64,000 bases of DNA, taken from positions 2,642,001 through 2,706,000 of the forward strand of contig NZ_JBEWTB010000002.1 in the NCBI RefSeq assembly GCF_040549045.1, given 5' to 3'. Positions 42,501 through 50,222 of the stretch are shown here, piece by piece; within the stretch, counting starts at the first letter, position 1, and each line of letters begins with the position of its first letter. A model generated the notes under the pieces. The model ran no database searches and was not told the origin of the DNA. It saw only the letters and a list, made by a program, of their open reading frames with translations. The DNA comes from Endozoicomonas sp. NE40. GTDB taxonomy: Bacteria; Pseudomonadota; Gammaproteobacteria; Pseudomonadales; Endozoicomonadaceae. Both the position numbers and the translations under genes were made by a program.

Positions 42501-43231
42501 TGTTCCTTGAGCGTTTTTTGCAAGGTTTCCGTTTGGTTGGCTTTTTCTGACAGGGTGCTTTGTTCCTGTTCGAGCTGCTTAATGACTTCGTCATCCAGCA
42601 GTTGAACCCCTTCGGATTTTGCCTGCAGCAGCTTCAGTGTTTCCTGTTCCTGACGCATCCGTTCGAATACTCGACGGGAAATATCACCGTAAATTTCAGT
42701 CCCCGTCAGCTCTTCCAGCAGTTCGGCACGATCGTTGGCAGAGGCTTCCAGAAACGCGGCAAAGCCACCCTGAGCCAGCATCATCGACTTGGTAAAACGG
42801 GCAAAGTCCAGCCCGGTAATGTCGCTGACCCGGCTGAGTTTCTCATTGATTTTGTGCGTGATAATGGTGCCATCCAGCTTTGCCAGCTCAACCTGCGGGC
42901 TTTGCAGCTTGCCTTCAGCCTTTCCTCTGGCCCGTCTCTGGGACCAGAACGCCCGGTAACCTTCACCTTTGACTTCAAATTCCACTTCCGCCAGCGACTC
43001 GGCCGTGTGGCGGGTCATCAGCTCATTGCTGCTCTGGGAGATTGTGCTTAAACGGGGTGTCTGGTGATAAAGCGCCAGGCAGATAGCATCCAGCAGCGTG
43101 GTTTTTCCTGCGCCGGTCGGGCCGGTAATGGCAAACAGGCCGTTATCGGCAAAGTCTGTTGAAGTGAAGTCGATTTTCCACTCCCCTTTCAGGGAGTTAA
43201 GGTTTTTAAGACGCAGGCTCAGAATTTTCAT
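39572..43231 (-). CDS. sbcC: Exonuclease SbcCD, ATPase subunit SbcC
   Basis: A 1219-residue SMC-like ATPase that with SbcD cleaves DNA hairpins and protein-blocked ends. Walker A GPTGAGKT is at residues 37-44; very long glutamine-rich coiled coils flank the zinc hook CPLCGS (in KKDEACPLCGSREHP, near the middle); the C-terminus has LSGGESFLVSLALALAL and Walker B SLFLDEGFGTLD. The start ATG overlaps the sbcD stop (ATGA). The gene is intact although its partner is frameshifted. Confidence 0.95.
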   Translation of the reverse strand: MKILSLRLKNLNSLKGEWKIDFTSTDFADNGLFAITGPTGAGKTTLLDAICLALYHQTPRLSTISQSSNELMTRHTAESLAEVEFEVKGEGYRAFWSQRRARGKAEGKLQSPQVELAKLDGTIITHKINEKLSRVSDITGLDFARFTKSMMLAQGGFAAFLEASANDRAELLEELTGTEIYGDISRRVFERMRQEQETLKLLQAKSEGVQLLDDEVIKQLEQEQSTLSEKANQTETLQKTLKEQFEWLQQVNKLTTDVEEAGQLKQKAIDDKAAQAEQLERLAHALPALDLKPAFDQLQSTREAVNHSETKCQQLQAELQQASDRLASAQSEATAAQENLATVKQQKVETETLINEQVVPLDQQIQQKREELATGNQQAASLEKELSEHLQTVNSLQQQRQSSIEQQAATSQYLNDNAHHRLLAEQLPLWRAQFERRESLNRQNQQTQTDLQKWQKELTTLHRAMQQSQKKVQQSLHDSEQAQASYQQAVNQKAELLKDTNEQQLLKQEERFDAIAPLYLEIKNTEKQYRDTTQTLLAEQAAFSQNQQALEPLSKELQANREQYKQEKQHLNDLETLLFQEQKIASLTEHRNRLKKDEACPLCGSREHPSIDVYSHIDSNATRKRVEEKRQLLSQMERLGSEKKARQAELQTLCQTSEKRITELSQQQATCLAGWETLCASIGETLDIQQPDAIAIWLQNAREEGISLKTMTRQLKQINDNLVQLQQIQTEQKQNTTSLQHQMELQSQQYEQRQKEQDAQHQETEKLQKELSHLEQQIARSLNEPLPDLSQQNQWLSHQESMKTTWQAMEQQAETLQQSLQALENDLALNTQKQNHSKQQLDERQNELKQLTEQLEEFRTQRFMLLGDLDVAEERQRLEASVAEADQSLKQTEAHTRSAQKTFSEQSGFLQQQEQALQRLGDELEKVTHHWETQLKGSPFADTQAFEQAILPAGQRETLQNLKQNLEEAITRTTERELLIKEKLTMLQSNPLTEETADALQEKIHNVDNEQRLVNQRQGEIRQALTDDRNKRQQQSELFNRISAQKKQFELWDHLNTLIGSAKGDKFRKFAQGLTLDHLIYLANQQLQRLHGRYQLNRKKSEELSLEILDEWQAGVQRDIKTLSGGESFLVSLALALALSDLVSHKTSIDSLFLDEGFGTLDQETLEIALNALDSLNASGKMVGVISHVESLKERIPMQIHVSKEVGLGYSTLDKAFAV

Positions 43232-44476
43232 TGGGCGACTTCCTTTTCAGACACTACTTTTCCGGCGTTCAAATCATCGTTTACATCATTGTGTATAGTA
43301 TCCAGCACTTCATTAAAAGCACGGGTTAATGCCTGAACTCTGTCGTCTTCCAGAGGTTCGTCTTCAAGGCGTTTTGTGAATACTTCGGAAACGTCCAGTT
43401 CTTCAAGGGTTTCACGGGCTTCCCGAACCAGACTGGCTGACTGGGTGTTACGTTGCCGTCTGACCCGGAGTACTTCCAGAGGAAGATCCGCCACCATGTC
43501 CTGAACCGGGCTCTGGACATCACTCAGGTAGTCATCGGACGCCACTTCTATTTCCAGCCAGGGTGCCAGGCCGGAGTCTGTGCTGATCTGTTTGATCTGT
43601 TGTTCGATCGCTTCGAGTGAACCTTTGATGCTTAACAGTGGGCGAAAGACCGGAACCGGTATTTCTGTGATTTCGGGTTTTGGACTGCCGTTAAACGACA
43701 CCATAACGACCTGTTTGGCAGTGGCGGTTTCATCAAAACTGAGTGGAATCGGTGAGCCGGAATAACGAACATGTTCCTGTCCGGAGACTTTCTGGGGCTT
43801 ATGCAGATGCCCCAGTGCAATGTAAGCTGCGGGTGGAAAACCACTGGCAGGGAAGGCGTGCAGTGTGCCGATATAAATCTCCCGGACAGACTCGGACAGT
43901 TGACCATTGACAGTGGTCAGGTGTCCGGTGGCGACAACGGGCAGCTTATGTTCAGCGGCTTTGCTGAATACAGTCTGGTAATGCGCTGGCAATGGCATTT
44001 TGCAGAGCCAGCTGTTTGTCCGAGTCGCTGTCTCCCGAACGGCTTTCCAGAACATCACGGGGGCGAATATAAGGTATTGCGCACAGGGCAACAGCAGGTT
44101 CGCCTCTGGCATTTTTCAACAGTACCACCTCGTCGTCAGGGGTTTCGGATACGCCTCCGACAACCGTGGTGTTCAGGAACGCCAGTAACTCCCGGGATTC
44201 ATTGAGGGTCGCGACAGAATCATGATTCCCGCCCACAATCACCAGCTGTTGGCAGCAGGTTTGTCGCAGGTTCACAATAAACTGGTTGTACAGGGTTCGT
44301 GCATAGCTGGGAGGAGTTCCGGTATCAAACACATCTCCGGCAATAATCAGGGCATCAATGTTGTGTTTATTGACCGTCACCTGTAGCCATTGCAGAAAAG
44401 CCCTGTGCTCCGCTTCCCTGCTTTTGCCCATGAAATGCTGTCCAAGATGCCAGTCGGATGTGTGAAGAATACGCAT
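43228..44476 (-). pseudogene. sbcD: Exonuclease SbcCD, nuclease subunit SbcD, frameshifted
   Basis: The two halves of SbcD are in different frames. From the ATG at 44476 the first part (MRILHTSDWHLGQHF, GDVFDTGTPPSYA, GGNHDSVATLNES: the metal-binding phosphoesterase motifs) runs to QLALQNAIA and then goes out of frame, stopping at 43952. The second part (AHYQTVFSK..., GHLTTVNG, YIALGHLHKPQ, RYSGSPIPLSFDE) resumes in the -1-related frame and ends at 43228. One extra base near 43987 explains it: its removal gives a 415-residue protein, close to the 400 of E. coli. No homopolymer is at the site. A sequencing error or a genuine mutation are both possible. Confidence 0.85.
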
Positions 44477-44563
44477 GATCGATTGTAGGTACTGTCTGTT
44501 GTGAAGCCTCTGAGAGTACAGCAGATTTTTCAGCGACAGGATAGCTTTGCTGTCAGACCTTCA

Positions 44564-45328
44564 TTAGAAGATTTCTAACAGACTGAGAACCATCATCCTC
44601 AATGCCAGCAGGGTAATAATCCAGCGGAAGATCGTTTTAAAGTTAATCTCCGGTATGACGGGCCTTATCCGTGTGCCAAACCATGAGCCAAGGATCACGC
44701 TGATGCTCATCAGCAGCATAAGAGGTAGCCACGCCATAAAATCGAACCCAAGCGCCGTAAAAGCGGATACCTTAAGCAAGTGGGAGGTACTCATAAACGC
44801 AGCAAAGGTGGCCACCAGGGTGTCCCGGTTAAAACCTTCCCTGGATAAAAAAGCAGCCAGCAACGGTCCTGCTGCTCCACCCAGTGTACTCATCAGGGAG
44901 TGAATAATGCCAAAGGAGAAGAATCTGGCGGGCAAATGTTGCAATGATGGGATGGGAGCCCAGGTAATGATAAGAAGAAACAGCCCCAGTACCAGCGGTA
45001 TGTAATCCATATTGATACTGAGTACAAACTGTGAGGCTAACACAGTGCCAACAATGGCTCCGGGCAGAAAACGCTTCAGGTAATCCCAGCGAATAAACCG
45101 ACGACCGAACCATGCACGACTGACGTTGCTGGACAACTGAACCAGACCATGTACGGGAATGATTGCCGTTGCAGGTATGGCGCCAGGCATCAGGCCAATC
45201 AGCATGACGCCTCCACCAATGCCAAATACGGCGGTCATGGTCGAAGTAAAGAATGCGGCAAAAACCAGCCATAGTTCGGGGATAGATAGCTCGGGGATAG
45301 ATAGCTCAGGAATAAACAGGTCAGGCAC
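44564..45328 (-). CDS. TauE/SafE-family sulfite/anion exporter
   Basis: A 254-residue membrane protein with about eight helices of the TauE/SafE (DUF81) family (FTSTMTAVFGIGGGVMLIGLMPG near the start; a second half with SLMSTLGGAAGPLLAAFLS). Members export sulfite, sulfoacetate or similar anions; the substrate here is unknown. The N-terminus carries three IPELS-type pentapeptides encoded by 15-bp tandem repeats. Confidence 0.85.
   Translation of the reverse strand: MPDLFIPELSIPELSIPELWLVFAAFFTSTMTAVFGIGGGVMLIGLMPGAIPATAIIPVHGLVQLSSNVSRAWFGRRFIRWDYLKRFLPGAIVGTVLASQFVLSINMDYIPLVLGLFLLIITWAPIPSLQHLPARFFSFGIIHSLMSTLGGAAGPLLAAFLSREGFNRDTLVATFAAFMSTSHLLKVSAFTALGFDFMAWLPLMLLMSISVILGSWFGTRIRPVIPEINFKTIFRWIITLLALRMMVLSLLEIF
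45271..45315. repeat. 15-bp tandem repeats at the TauE-gene 5' end
   Basis: ATAGTTCGGGGATAG (45271-45285), ATAGCTCGGGGATAG (45286-45300) and ATAGCTCAGGAATAA (45301-45315) are consecutive. They are in frame and encode the repeated IPELS pentads at the protein N-terminus. Confidence 0.85.
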
Positions 45329-45505
45329 AACTCAGTCCTTTGTATTGTTCTATTTATTGCTCGATAGAAGTCTGTATTGAAGGGGCTCAGGCTCGTCATG
45401 GTATCGCTTTCGCTGTCGGTTATGCAAAAAAGCCTCAGGATAAGCAACCCTCACCTTCCGGGATGGTCTATATCTTTTCTTCGCAGGGAGTTTTGCTAAT
45501 AAGTA

Positions 45506-45533
45506 TTGACCTGTGTGGTAGGTACGTTATTTT
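45506..45533 (+). promoter_or_regulatory. Predicted nagB promoter
   Basis: TTGACC (45506-45511) and TATTTT (45528-45533) with 16 bp between them. Transcription would begin near 45540, at the edge of the operator-like palindrome. Confidence 0.5.
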
Positions 45534-45543
45534 TAAACTGGTA

Positions 45544-45559
45544 ATGTGACCGGTTACAT
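45544..45559. promoter_or_regulatory. LacI-type operator-like palindrome before nagB
   Basis: ATGTGACCGGTTACAT is a near-perfect palindrome centred on CCGG and closely resembles operators of LacI/GntR-like sugar repressors (ATGTTACCGGTAACAT type). It lies just downstream of the predicted -10 and ~90 bp upstream of nagB, the position of a repressor site. No LacI-family gene is in the window. Confidence 0.55.
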
Positions 45560-45650
45560 AAAGGTGTAAAATGTCATGAGACATGGTCGCCAGCCCGGCC
45601 CGGGTAAGAATAAATTTCAAACAAACGGTTCAAGATTGGAAGGTGAAGAT

Positions 45651-46451
45651 ATGCGTTTAATTCCTGTTGCCAGTAGAGAAGATGTCGGCAAGTGGTCTGC
45701 GAAACACATTGTGGACAGAATTAATGCATTTGAGCCAACCGCAGACCGTCCATTTGTGCTGGGACTGCCTACCGGTGGAACACCTCTCAACACCTACAGG
45801 CAACTGATAAGAATGCATCAGGCTGGCAAGGTCAGCTTCCGGCATGTAGTGACCTTCAATATGGATGAATATGTAGGTATTCCGGCGGATCATCCCGAGT
45901 CATACCGCACTTTTATGTTTGAGAATTTCTTTGAACACATTGATATTCCGCTGGAAAACATCAACCTGCTCAATGGCAATCCCGATGACCTGGAAGTCGA
46001 GTGCGCCCGCTATGAAGCGAAAATAGAAGCCCTGGGAGGGATTGAGCTGTTTATGGGTGGTGTTGGCCATGACGGACATATTGCCTTTAATGAGCCTGGT
46101 TCGTCACTGGCGTCCCGTACCCGCCCTAAAACCCTGACTGATAAAACCCGTCAGGCAAACTCACGGTTCTTTGAGGGGGATATTAATCAGGTACCCAAAC
46201 TGGCTCTGACCATTGGTGTGGGAACTTTGCTGGATGCCCGTGAGGTGATGATTCTGGTAACGGGTTCAGAGAAAGCCCATGCCCTGAAAGCGGCTGTTGA
46301 AGGCTCCATCAACCACCTCTGGACGGTTTCCGCTTTGCAGATGCACCCGAAGGCCATGATCGTCTGTGATGAAGACGCAACCATGGAACTGAGGGTTAAA
46401 ACCCTCAAGTATTTTGCGGAGCTGGAAGCGGAAAATATTCGTAATCTTTAA
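45651..46451 (+). CDS. nagB: Glucosamine-6-phosphate deaminase NagB
   Basis: A 266-residue enzyme converting glucosamine-6-phosphate to fructose-6-phosphate and ammonia in amino-sugar catabolism. The ATG at 45651 follows GGAAGGTGAAG and gives MRLIPVASREDVGKWSAKHI, the same length as E. coli NagB. Key blocks are LGLPTGGTPL, VTFNMDEYVG (active-site Asp/Glu) and GGVGHDGHIAFNEPGSS with the catalytic His. No nagA or transporter gene is adjacent. Confidence 0.96.
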   Translation: MRLIPVASREDVGKWSAKHIVDRINAFEPTADRPFVLGLPTGGTPLNTYRQLIRMHQAGKVSFRHVVTFNMDEYVGIPADHPESYRTFMFENFFEHIDIPLENINLLNGNPDDLEVECARYEAKIEALGGIELFMGGVGHDGHIAFNEPGSSLASRTRPKTLTDKTRQANSRFFEGDINQVPKLALTIGVGTLLDAREVMILVTGSEKAHALKAAVEGSINHLWTVSALQMHPKAMIVCDEDATMELRVKTLKYFAELEAENIRNL

Positions 46452-46454
46452 TGG

Positions 46455-46835
46455 TTAACAATCGAGCATTTTGTTGACCAGTCCTGTGTAAGCCAGGCCA
46501 AACCAGAAAGTAAAGGTACCAGCCGCAAGCAAACTTATGCCCACAGGAACCGTGGCAAAGCAAATGAGACCTCCTGCCACGGTTGAGACTCCGCCAAGGA
46601 CGGTGATTTTTCCACAGTTCCGGTCCATAAATGATGGCTGTTTTTCTTTGGGTTCTGCTTTTGCTTTTTTAGTGGAGCCGTCTGGCCTGTTGGAGTTGCC
46701 TGGCCTGCGAGAAAAATCCGGCTGACTTGAAGAACCGGTACGGGTTACCGGTTGCCTTCGCCCCCTTGCAGGTTTGCTGTAAGGGGGTGGGGGATAATAT
46801 TGGTGAGGAGAATGCCCCGGAGAAACACCATACAT
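46455..46835 (-). CDS. Small proline-rich membrane protein, function unknown
   Basis: A 126-residue protein. Residues 1-65 are proline- and basic-rich (HSPHQYYPPPPYSKPARGRR) and disordered; residues ~75-118 form two adjacent hydrophobic helices (ITVLGGVSTVAGGLICFATV and PVGISLLAAGTFTFWFGLAY). No family is recognised. It ends 3 bp past the convergent nagB stop. Tail-like cytosolic disorder plus a helical hairpin is compatible with a membrane-inserting secreted protein but equally with an ordinary inner-membrane protein. Confidence 0.6.
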   Translation of the reverse strand: MYGVSPGHSPHQYYPPPPYSKPARGRRQPVTRTGSSSQPDFSRRPGNSNRPDGSTKKAKAEPKEKQPSFMDRNCGKITVLGGVSTVAGGLICFATVPVGISLLAAGTFTFWFGLAYTGLVNKMLDC

Positions 46836-46908
46836 AACAGAAATCCTTTTCTTTGCTCTTTGACGGTATTAGATAGACAGAGTCAGGAAAAGTTCCCGCT
46901 GATGGTTT

Positions 46909-47790
46909 CTACCTGGCCTTAAGTGTATTTTTCAGCCAGAGATAGAACTGGTTGACTTTCGGCGTATAAATATCCTTGTTTTTGCAGCTGAAGTAGTAAG
47001 AAGGGGCTTTGCTTCTGTCAAAGTCAATTGAGAAAGGGATCTGCAGATGCCCTTTCCGAACCAGCTCTTCTGAGTTATGGCGGTTTGCCAGGGCAACGCC
47101 GTGTCCGTGAACCGCAGCGCTTAATGCCTGATGAGTATATTTCACAGAGATAACCCGGCAGGTATCAAGCCAGTTGTATTGACTCAGAATAGCTTTCCAG
47201 GAGAAGAAGCGCCGTTCTGTCACAATCAGCGTTAAACCCCTGAGCCTGTCCATTGAATCCAGACGACAGGATTTAACCATTCCGGGGCTGGCTAACGGCA
47301 CAATATCGTCGTTAAACAGTTTTTCTGAAAAGCGGTCGTGTACGGTATTAAATCGGTACTCTATGCCGCAATCAACATCGTTTTCGCAGTCGGCAATGGT
47401 GAGTTTATCAATCAGCTTTATATTCAGCTGTGGCGTATCACGCAGAAAGTCAGAGAGATTGGGCAAAAGCCAGAGCGATGAAAAACTGGGGGGGGATGCA
47501 ATGACTAATTGTTCTGACTTTCTATTTTCATAAGCGTCCCAGGTGGCGGACTCTATCTGACTAAAAGCCCTTTTCACGTGACCCAGATACTTTTTTCCTG
47601 CATCAGACAACAGTAATCGACCATTCACCCGGTGAAACAGGGCGCAGTCCAGAAACTGTTCCAATTTGGCAATCTGGTGACTGACGGCAGAGGGGGAAAT
47701 ACACAACTCTCTGGCAGCTTCACGGATGCTGCCACAGCTGGCGGTTATTTCAAAATAGTGGACGGCATTCAGAGGAGGTAAACGTCGCAT
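46909..47790 (-). CDS. LysR-family regulator of the itaconate-type operon
   Basis: A 293-residue LysR regulator of the GcvA-like branch: helix-turn-helix at residues 5-65 (LNAVHYFEITASCGSIREAARELCISPSAVSHQIAKLEQFL) and a periplasmic-binding-like effector domain. It is divergent from the acyl-CoA dehydrogenase gene across 127 bp, the arrangement in which such regulators activate the facing operon. In P. aeruginosa the itaconate cluster likewise has a LysR gene. The intergenic space contains TTGACA at 47841-47846 without a convincing -10, in keeping with activator dependence. Confidence 0.85.
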   Translation of the reverse strand: MRRLPPLNAVHYFEITASCGSIREAARELCISPSAVSHQIAKLEQFLDCALFHRVNGRLLLSDAGKKYLGHVKRAFSQIESATWDAYENRKSEQLVIASPPSFSSLWLLPNLSDFLRDTPQLNIKLIDKLTIADCENDVDCGIEYRFNTVHDRFSEKLFNDDIVPLASPGMVKSCRLDSMDRLRGLTLIVTERRFFSWKAILSQYNWLDTCRVISVKYTHQALSAAVHGHGVALANRHNSEELVRKGHLQIPFSIDFDRSKAPSYYFSCKNKDIYTPKVNQFYLWLKNTLKAR

Positions 47791-47917
47791 ACTGTATTGG
47801 TTGTTCTAATTATTAGTACAGAAGGTTCAGTTTATATCATTTGACAGAATATGTCGTTCATATGGAGTATATGGAACAAAGAATAACAATCAGACACGCG
47901 AGCTGAGGATAATAATA

Positions 47918-49066
47918 ATGATCGAGTATCAGGAAATCCGTAACAGCGTCAGCAAACTATGCGAACGTTTTCCCAATGAATACTGGCGTGAGCTGGAGAA
48001 ATCGAATGGTTATCCTGATGACTTTATCCGGGTTTTGAACGACGAAGGTTTTTTATCTGTCCTGATTCCTGAAGAGTACGGCGGTGTAGGTCTTGGTATA
48101 GAGGCTGCCGGTATTATTCTTGAGGAAATTTCCCGATCCGGCGGTCATCCCGGAGCTTTCCATGCCCAGATGTATACCATGGGGACGGTATTACGGCATG
48201 GCTCTGAGGATCAGAAAGCCCGCTACCTGCCAAAAATTGCTTCCGGCGAGTTGCGTCTTCAGGCATTTGGTGTCACGGAACCGGTTGCGGGTACTGATAC
48301 CACATCTATTCGCACGTTCGCTGAAAACAGGGGCGACCATTACATTATCAATGGCTCTAAAGTCTGGATCAGTCGTGCAGAACACTCTGACCTTATTTTG
48401 CTGTTGGCTCGTACCACTCCGGCTGGTGAAGTAAAACGCAAGACCGAAGGGTTGAGTGTATTCCTGATTGATATGCGTGAAATTGTGGGTAATGGCCTGA
48501 CCATTCATCCCATTGAAACAATGATGAATCATCATACGACAGAGTTATTCTTTGATAATTTGAAAATTCCTGCCGATTGCCTGGTGGGGGAAGAAGGTAA
48601 AGGATTCCGCTACATCCTGGACGGAATGAATGCTGAACGTATTTTGATCAGCTACGAATGTATAGGGGACTGCAAATTCTTTATTGAACGAGCAAAGACC
48701 TATGCCAGTGAGCGAGAGGTTTTTGGTCGGCCTATTGGCAAGAACCAGGGGGTGCAGTTCCCGATTGCCCGGAGTTATGCCGAGATGCGGGCTGCCGAGC
48801 TGATGGTCAATGAAGCAGCAAGAAAGTTTGATGCGGGAGAGCATTGCGGCGAAGAAGCGAATATAGCCAAGCTTCTGGCTTCGGAAGCATCCTGGAAAGC
48901 GGGCGATACCTGTCTTCAAACCCATGGCGGTTATGGCTTTGCCAAAGAGTTTGATATTGAGCGGAAGCTGAGAGAAACCCGCCTCTATCAGGTGGCACCC
49001 GTATCAACGAACCTTATTCTGTCGTACATCAGTGAACACGTTCTGGGTCTTCCCCGTTCATTCTGA
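47918..49066 (+). CDS. Acyl-CoA dehydrogenase of the itaconate-type operon
   Basis: A 382-residue acyl-CoA dehydrogenase flavoprotein (LIPEEYGGVGLGIEAAGIILEEIS; AFGVTEPVAGTDTTSIRTFA and INGSKVWISRAEHSDL, the FAD and substrate contacts; QTHGGYGFAKEFDIERKLRETR near the C-terminus). The usual catalytic segment IYEGTxE is replaced by LYQVAPVSTN, so the common base position is not a glutamate; some subfamilies place it elsewhere. An orthologous gene accompanies the itaconate genes of P. aeruginosa, where its exact role is unsettled; reduction state adjustment of C5 acyl-CoAs such as methylsuccinyl-CoA is plausible. Confidence 0.85.
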   Translation: MIEYQEIRNSVSKLCERFPNEYWRELEKSNGYPDDFIRVLNDEGFLSVLIPEEYGGVGLGIEAAGIILEEISRSGGHPGAFHAQMYTMGTVLRHGSEDQKARYLPKIASGELRLQAFGVTEPVAGTDTTSIRTFAENRGDHYIINGSKVWISRAEHSDLILLLARTTPAGEVKRKTEGLSVFLIDMREIVGNGLTIHPIETMMNHHTTELFFDNLKIPADCLVGEEGKGFRYILDGMNAERILISYECIGDCKFFIERAKTYASEREVFGRPIGKNQGVQFPIARSYAEMRAAELMVNEAARKFDAGEHCGEEANIAKLLASEASWKAGDTCLQTHGGYGFAKEFDIERKLRETRLYQVAPVSTNLILSYISEHVLGLPRSF

Positions 49067-49091
49067 TCCACCTTTCAGGGAGTGAAAAGCA

Positions 49092-50222
49092 ATGTCTGAT
49101 GCAAAGCCTCTGGAAGGTGTGCTGGTGGTTTCTATTGAGCAGGCGGTAGCAGCACCCTTATGCACATCACGGCTGGCTGCCGCCGGGGCCAGGGTGATTA
49201 AGGTTGAACGCCCTGAAGGTGATTTTGCCCGGGGATACGACGGGTTTGTTAAGGGAGAAGCCAGCTACTTTGTCTGGATTAACCATGGCAAGGAATCCAT
49301 TTGTCTCGACCTGAAACAGAATGAAGACAGGCTGTGTCTGGACCGGATACTGGCCGAGGCTGATGTGTTTGTACAAAACCTCTCTGTGGGGGCGGTGGCT
49401 CGATTAGGGTTTGGAGAAGAAGAACTCAGAAAAAAATACCCGCGCTTAATCACCTGCTCCATTTCCGGTTATGGCGAACAGAATGAATACCGGGATATGC
49501 GTGCCTACGACATGCTGGTTCAGGCTGAATCGGGGCTGTCCGGTATCAGCGGTGATGGTCGAATGGGCATCTCCGTGGCAGATATTGTAACCGGTATGAA
49601 TGCTCATACAGCCATTGTAGAAGCGCTGCACTACCGGGAGAAAAACGGTAAAGGGTGTTCTCTGTCACTTTCCCTGTTTGGCAGTATGACGGACATTATG
49701 GCTGTACCTTTGTTGCAACAGGCTTACTCTGGTTCAGGCCCTGATTACATAGGTATGCGACATCCGTCGATTGTTCCTTATGGAGCCTTTCCAACCTCGG
49801 GTAGTGATGTTGTTATTTCGATACAGAATGAACGGGAGTGGCAGCGCTTGTGTTTGGACGTTCTTGAATCAACGGAGCTGGCAAGCCATCCGGATTTTGC
49901 CTCAAACAAATTGCGCACTCAGCATCGACAGGATGTTGAAAGTGCCATTGGGGCTATCACACGACAGTTTTCACAGCAGGAATTACTAAACAGGTTACGG
50001 CAGGCAAAAATTGCCTGTGGTGTCAGTAATACCCTTGCGGAAGTTCTGGAACACCCTGCTTATCAGTCTGTTCAGACAACGCTGCCTGACGGGCAGGTGG
50101 CTGATATTCCCGCCCTGCCCGCGCAGACGCCCTGGCTGACCGATAAAGTGAAAGGTTGCCCGGAACTGGGAGCGGATACGGATCGAATCAAAGCAGAATT
50201 TGATAAGGAGGTCAGAGCATGA
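49092..50222 (+). CDS. Family III CoA-transferase, probably itaconate CoA-transferase
   Basis: A 376-residue CaiB/BaiF-type CoA-transferase. The catalytic aspartate is Asp164 in SVADIVTGM; other family blocks are GVLVVSIEQAVAAPLCTSRLAAAGARVIKVERPEGDFAR at the N-terminus (split here across residues 9-47) and GYGEQNEYRDMRAYDMLVQAESGLSG. In this operon it most likely transfers CoA from succinyl-CoA to itaconate. It overlaps the hydratase gene by 4 bp (ATGA). The specific substrate is inferred from gene context. Confidence 0.82.
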   Translation: MSDAKPLEGVLVVSIEQAVAAPLCTSRLAAAGARVIKVERPEGDFARGYDGFVKGEASYFVWINHGKESICLDLKQNEDRLCLDRILAEADVFVQNLSVGAVARLGFGEEELRKKYPRLITCSISGYGEQNEYRDMRAYDMLVQAESGLSGISGDGRMGISVADIVTGMNAHTAIVEALHYREKNGKGCSLSLSLFGSMTDIMAVPLLQQAYSGSGPDYIGMRHPSIVPYGAFPTSGSDVVISIQNEREWQRLCLDVLESTELASHPDFASNKLRTQHRQDVESAIGAITRQFSQQELLNRLRQAKIACGVSNTLAEVLEHPAYQSVQTTLPDGQVADIPALPAQTPWLTDKVKGCPELGADTDRIKAEFDKEVRA

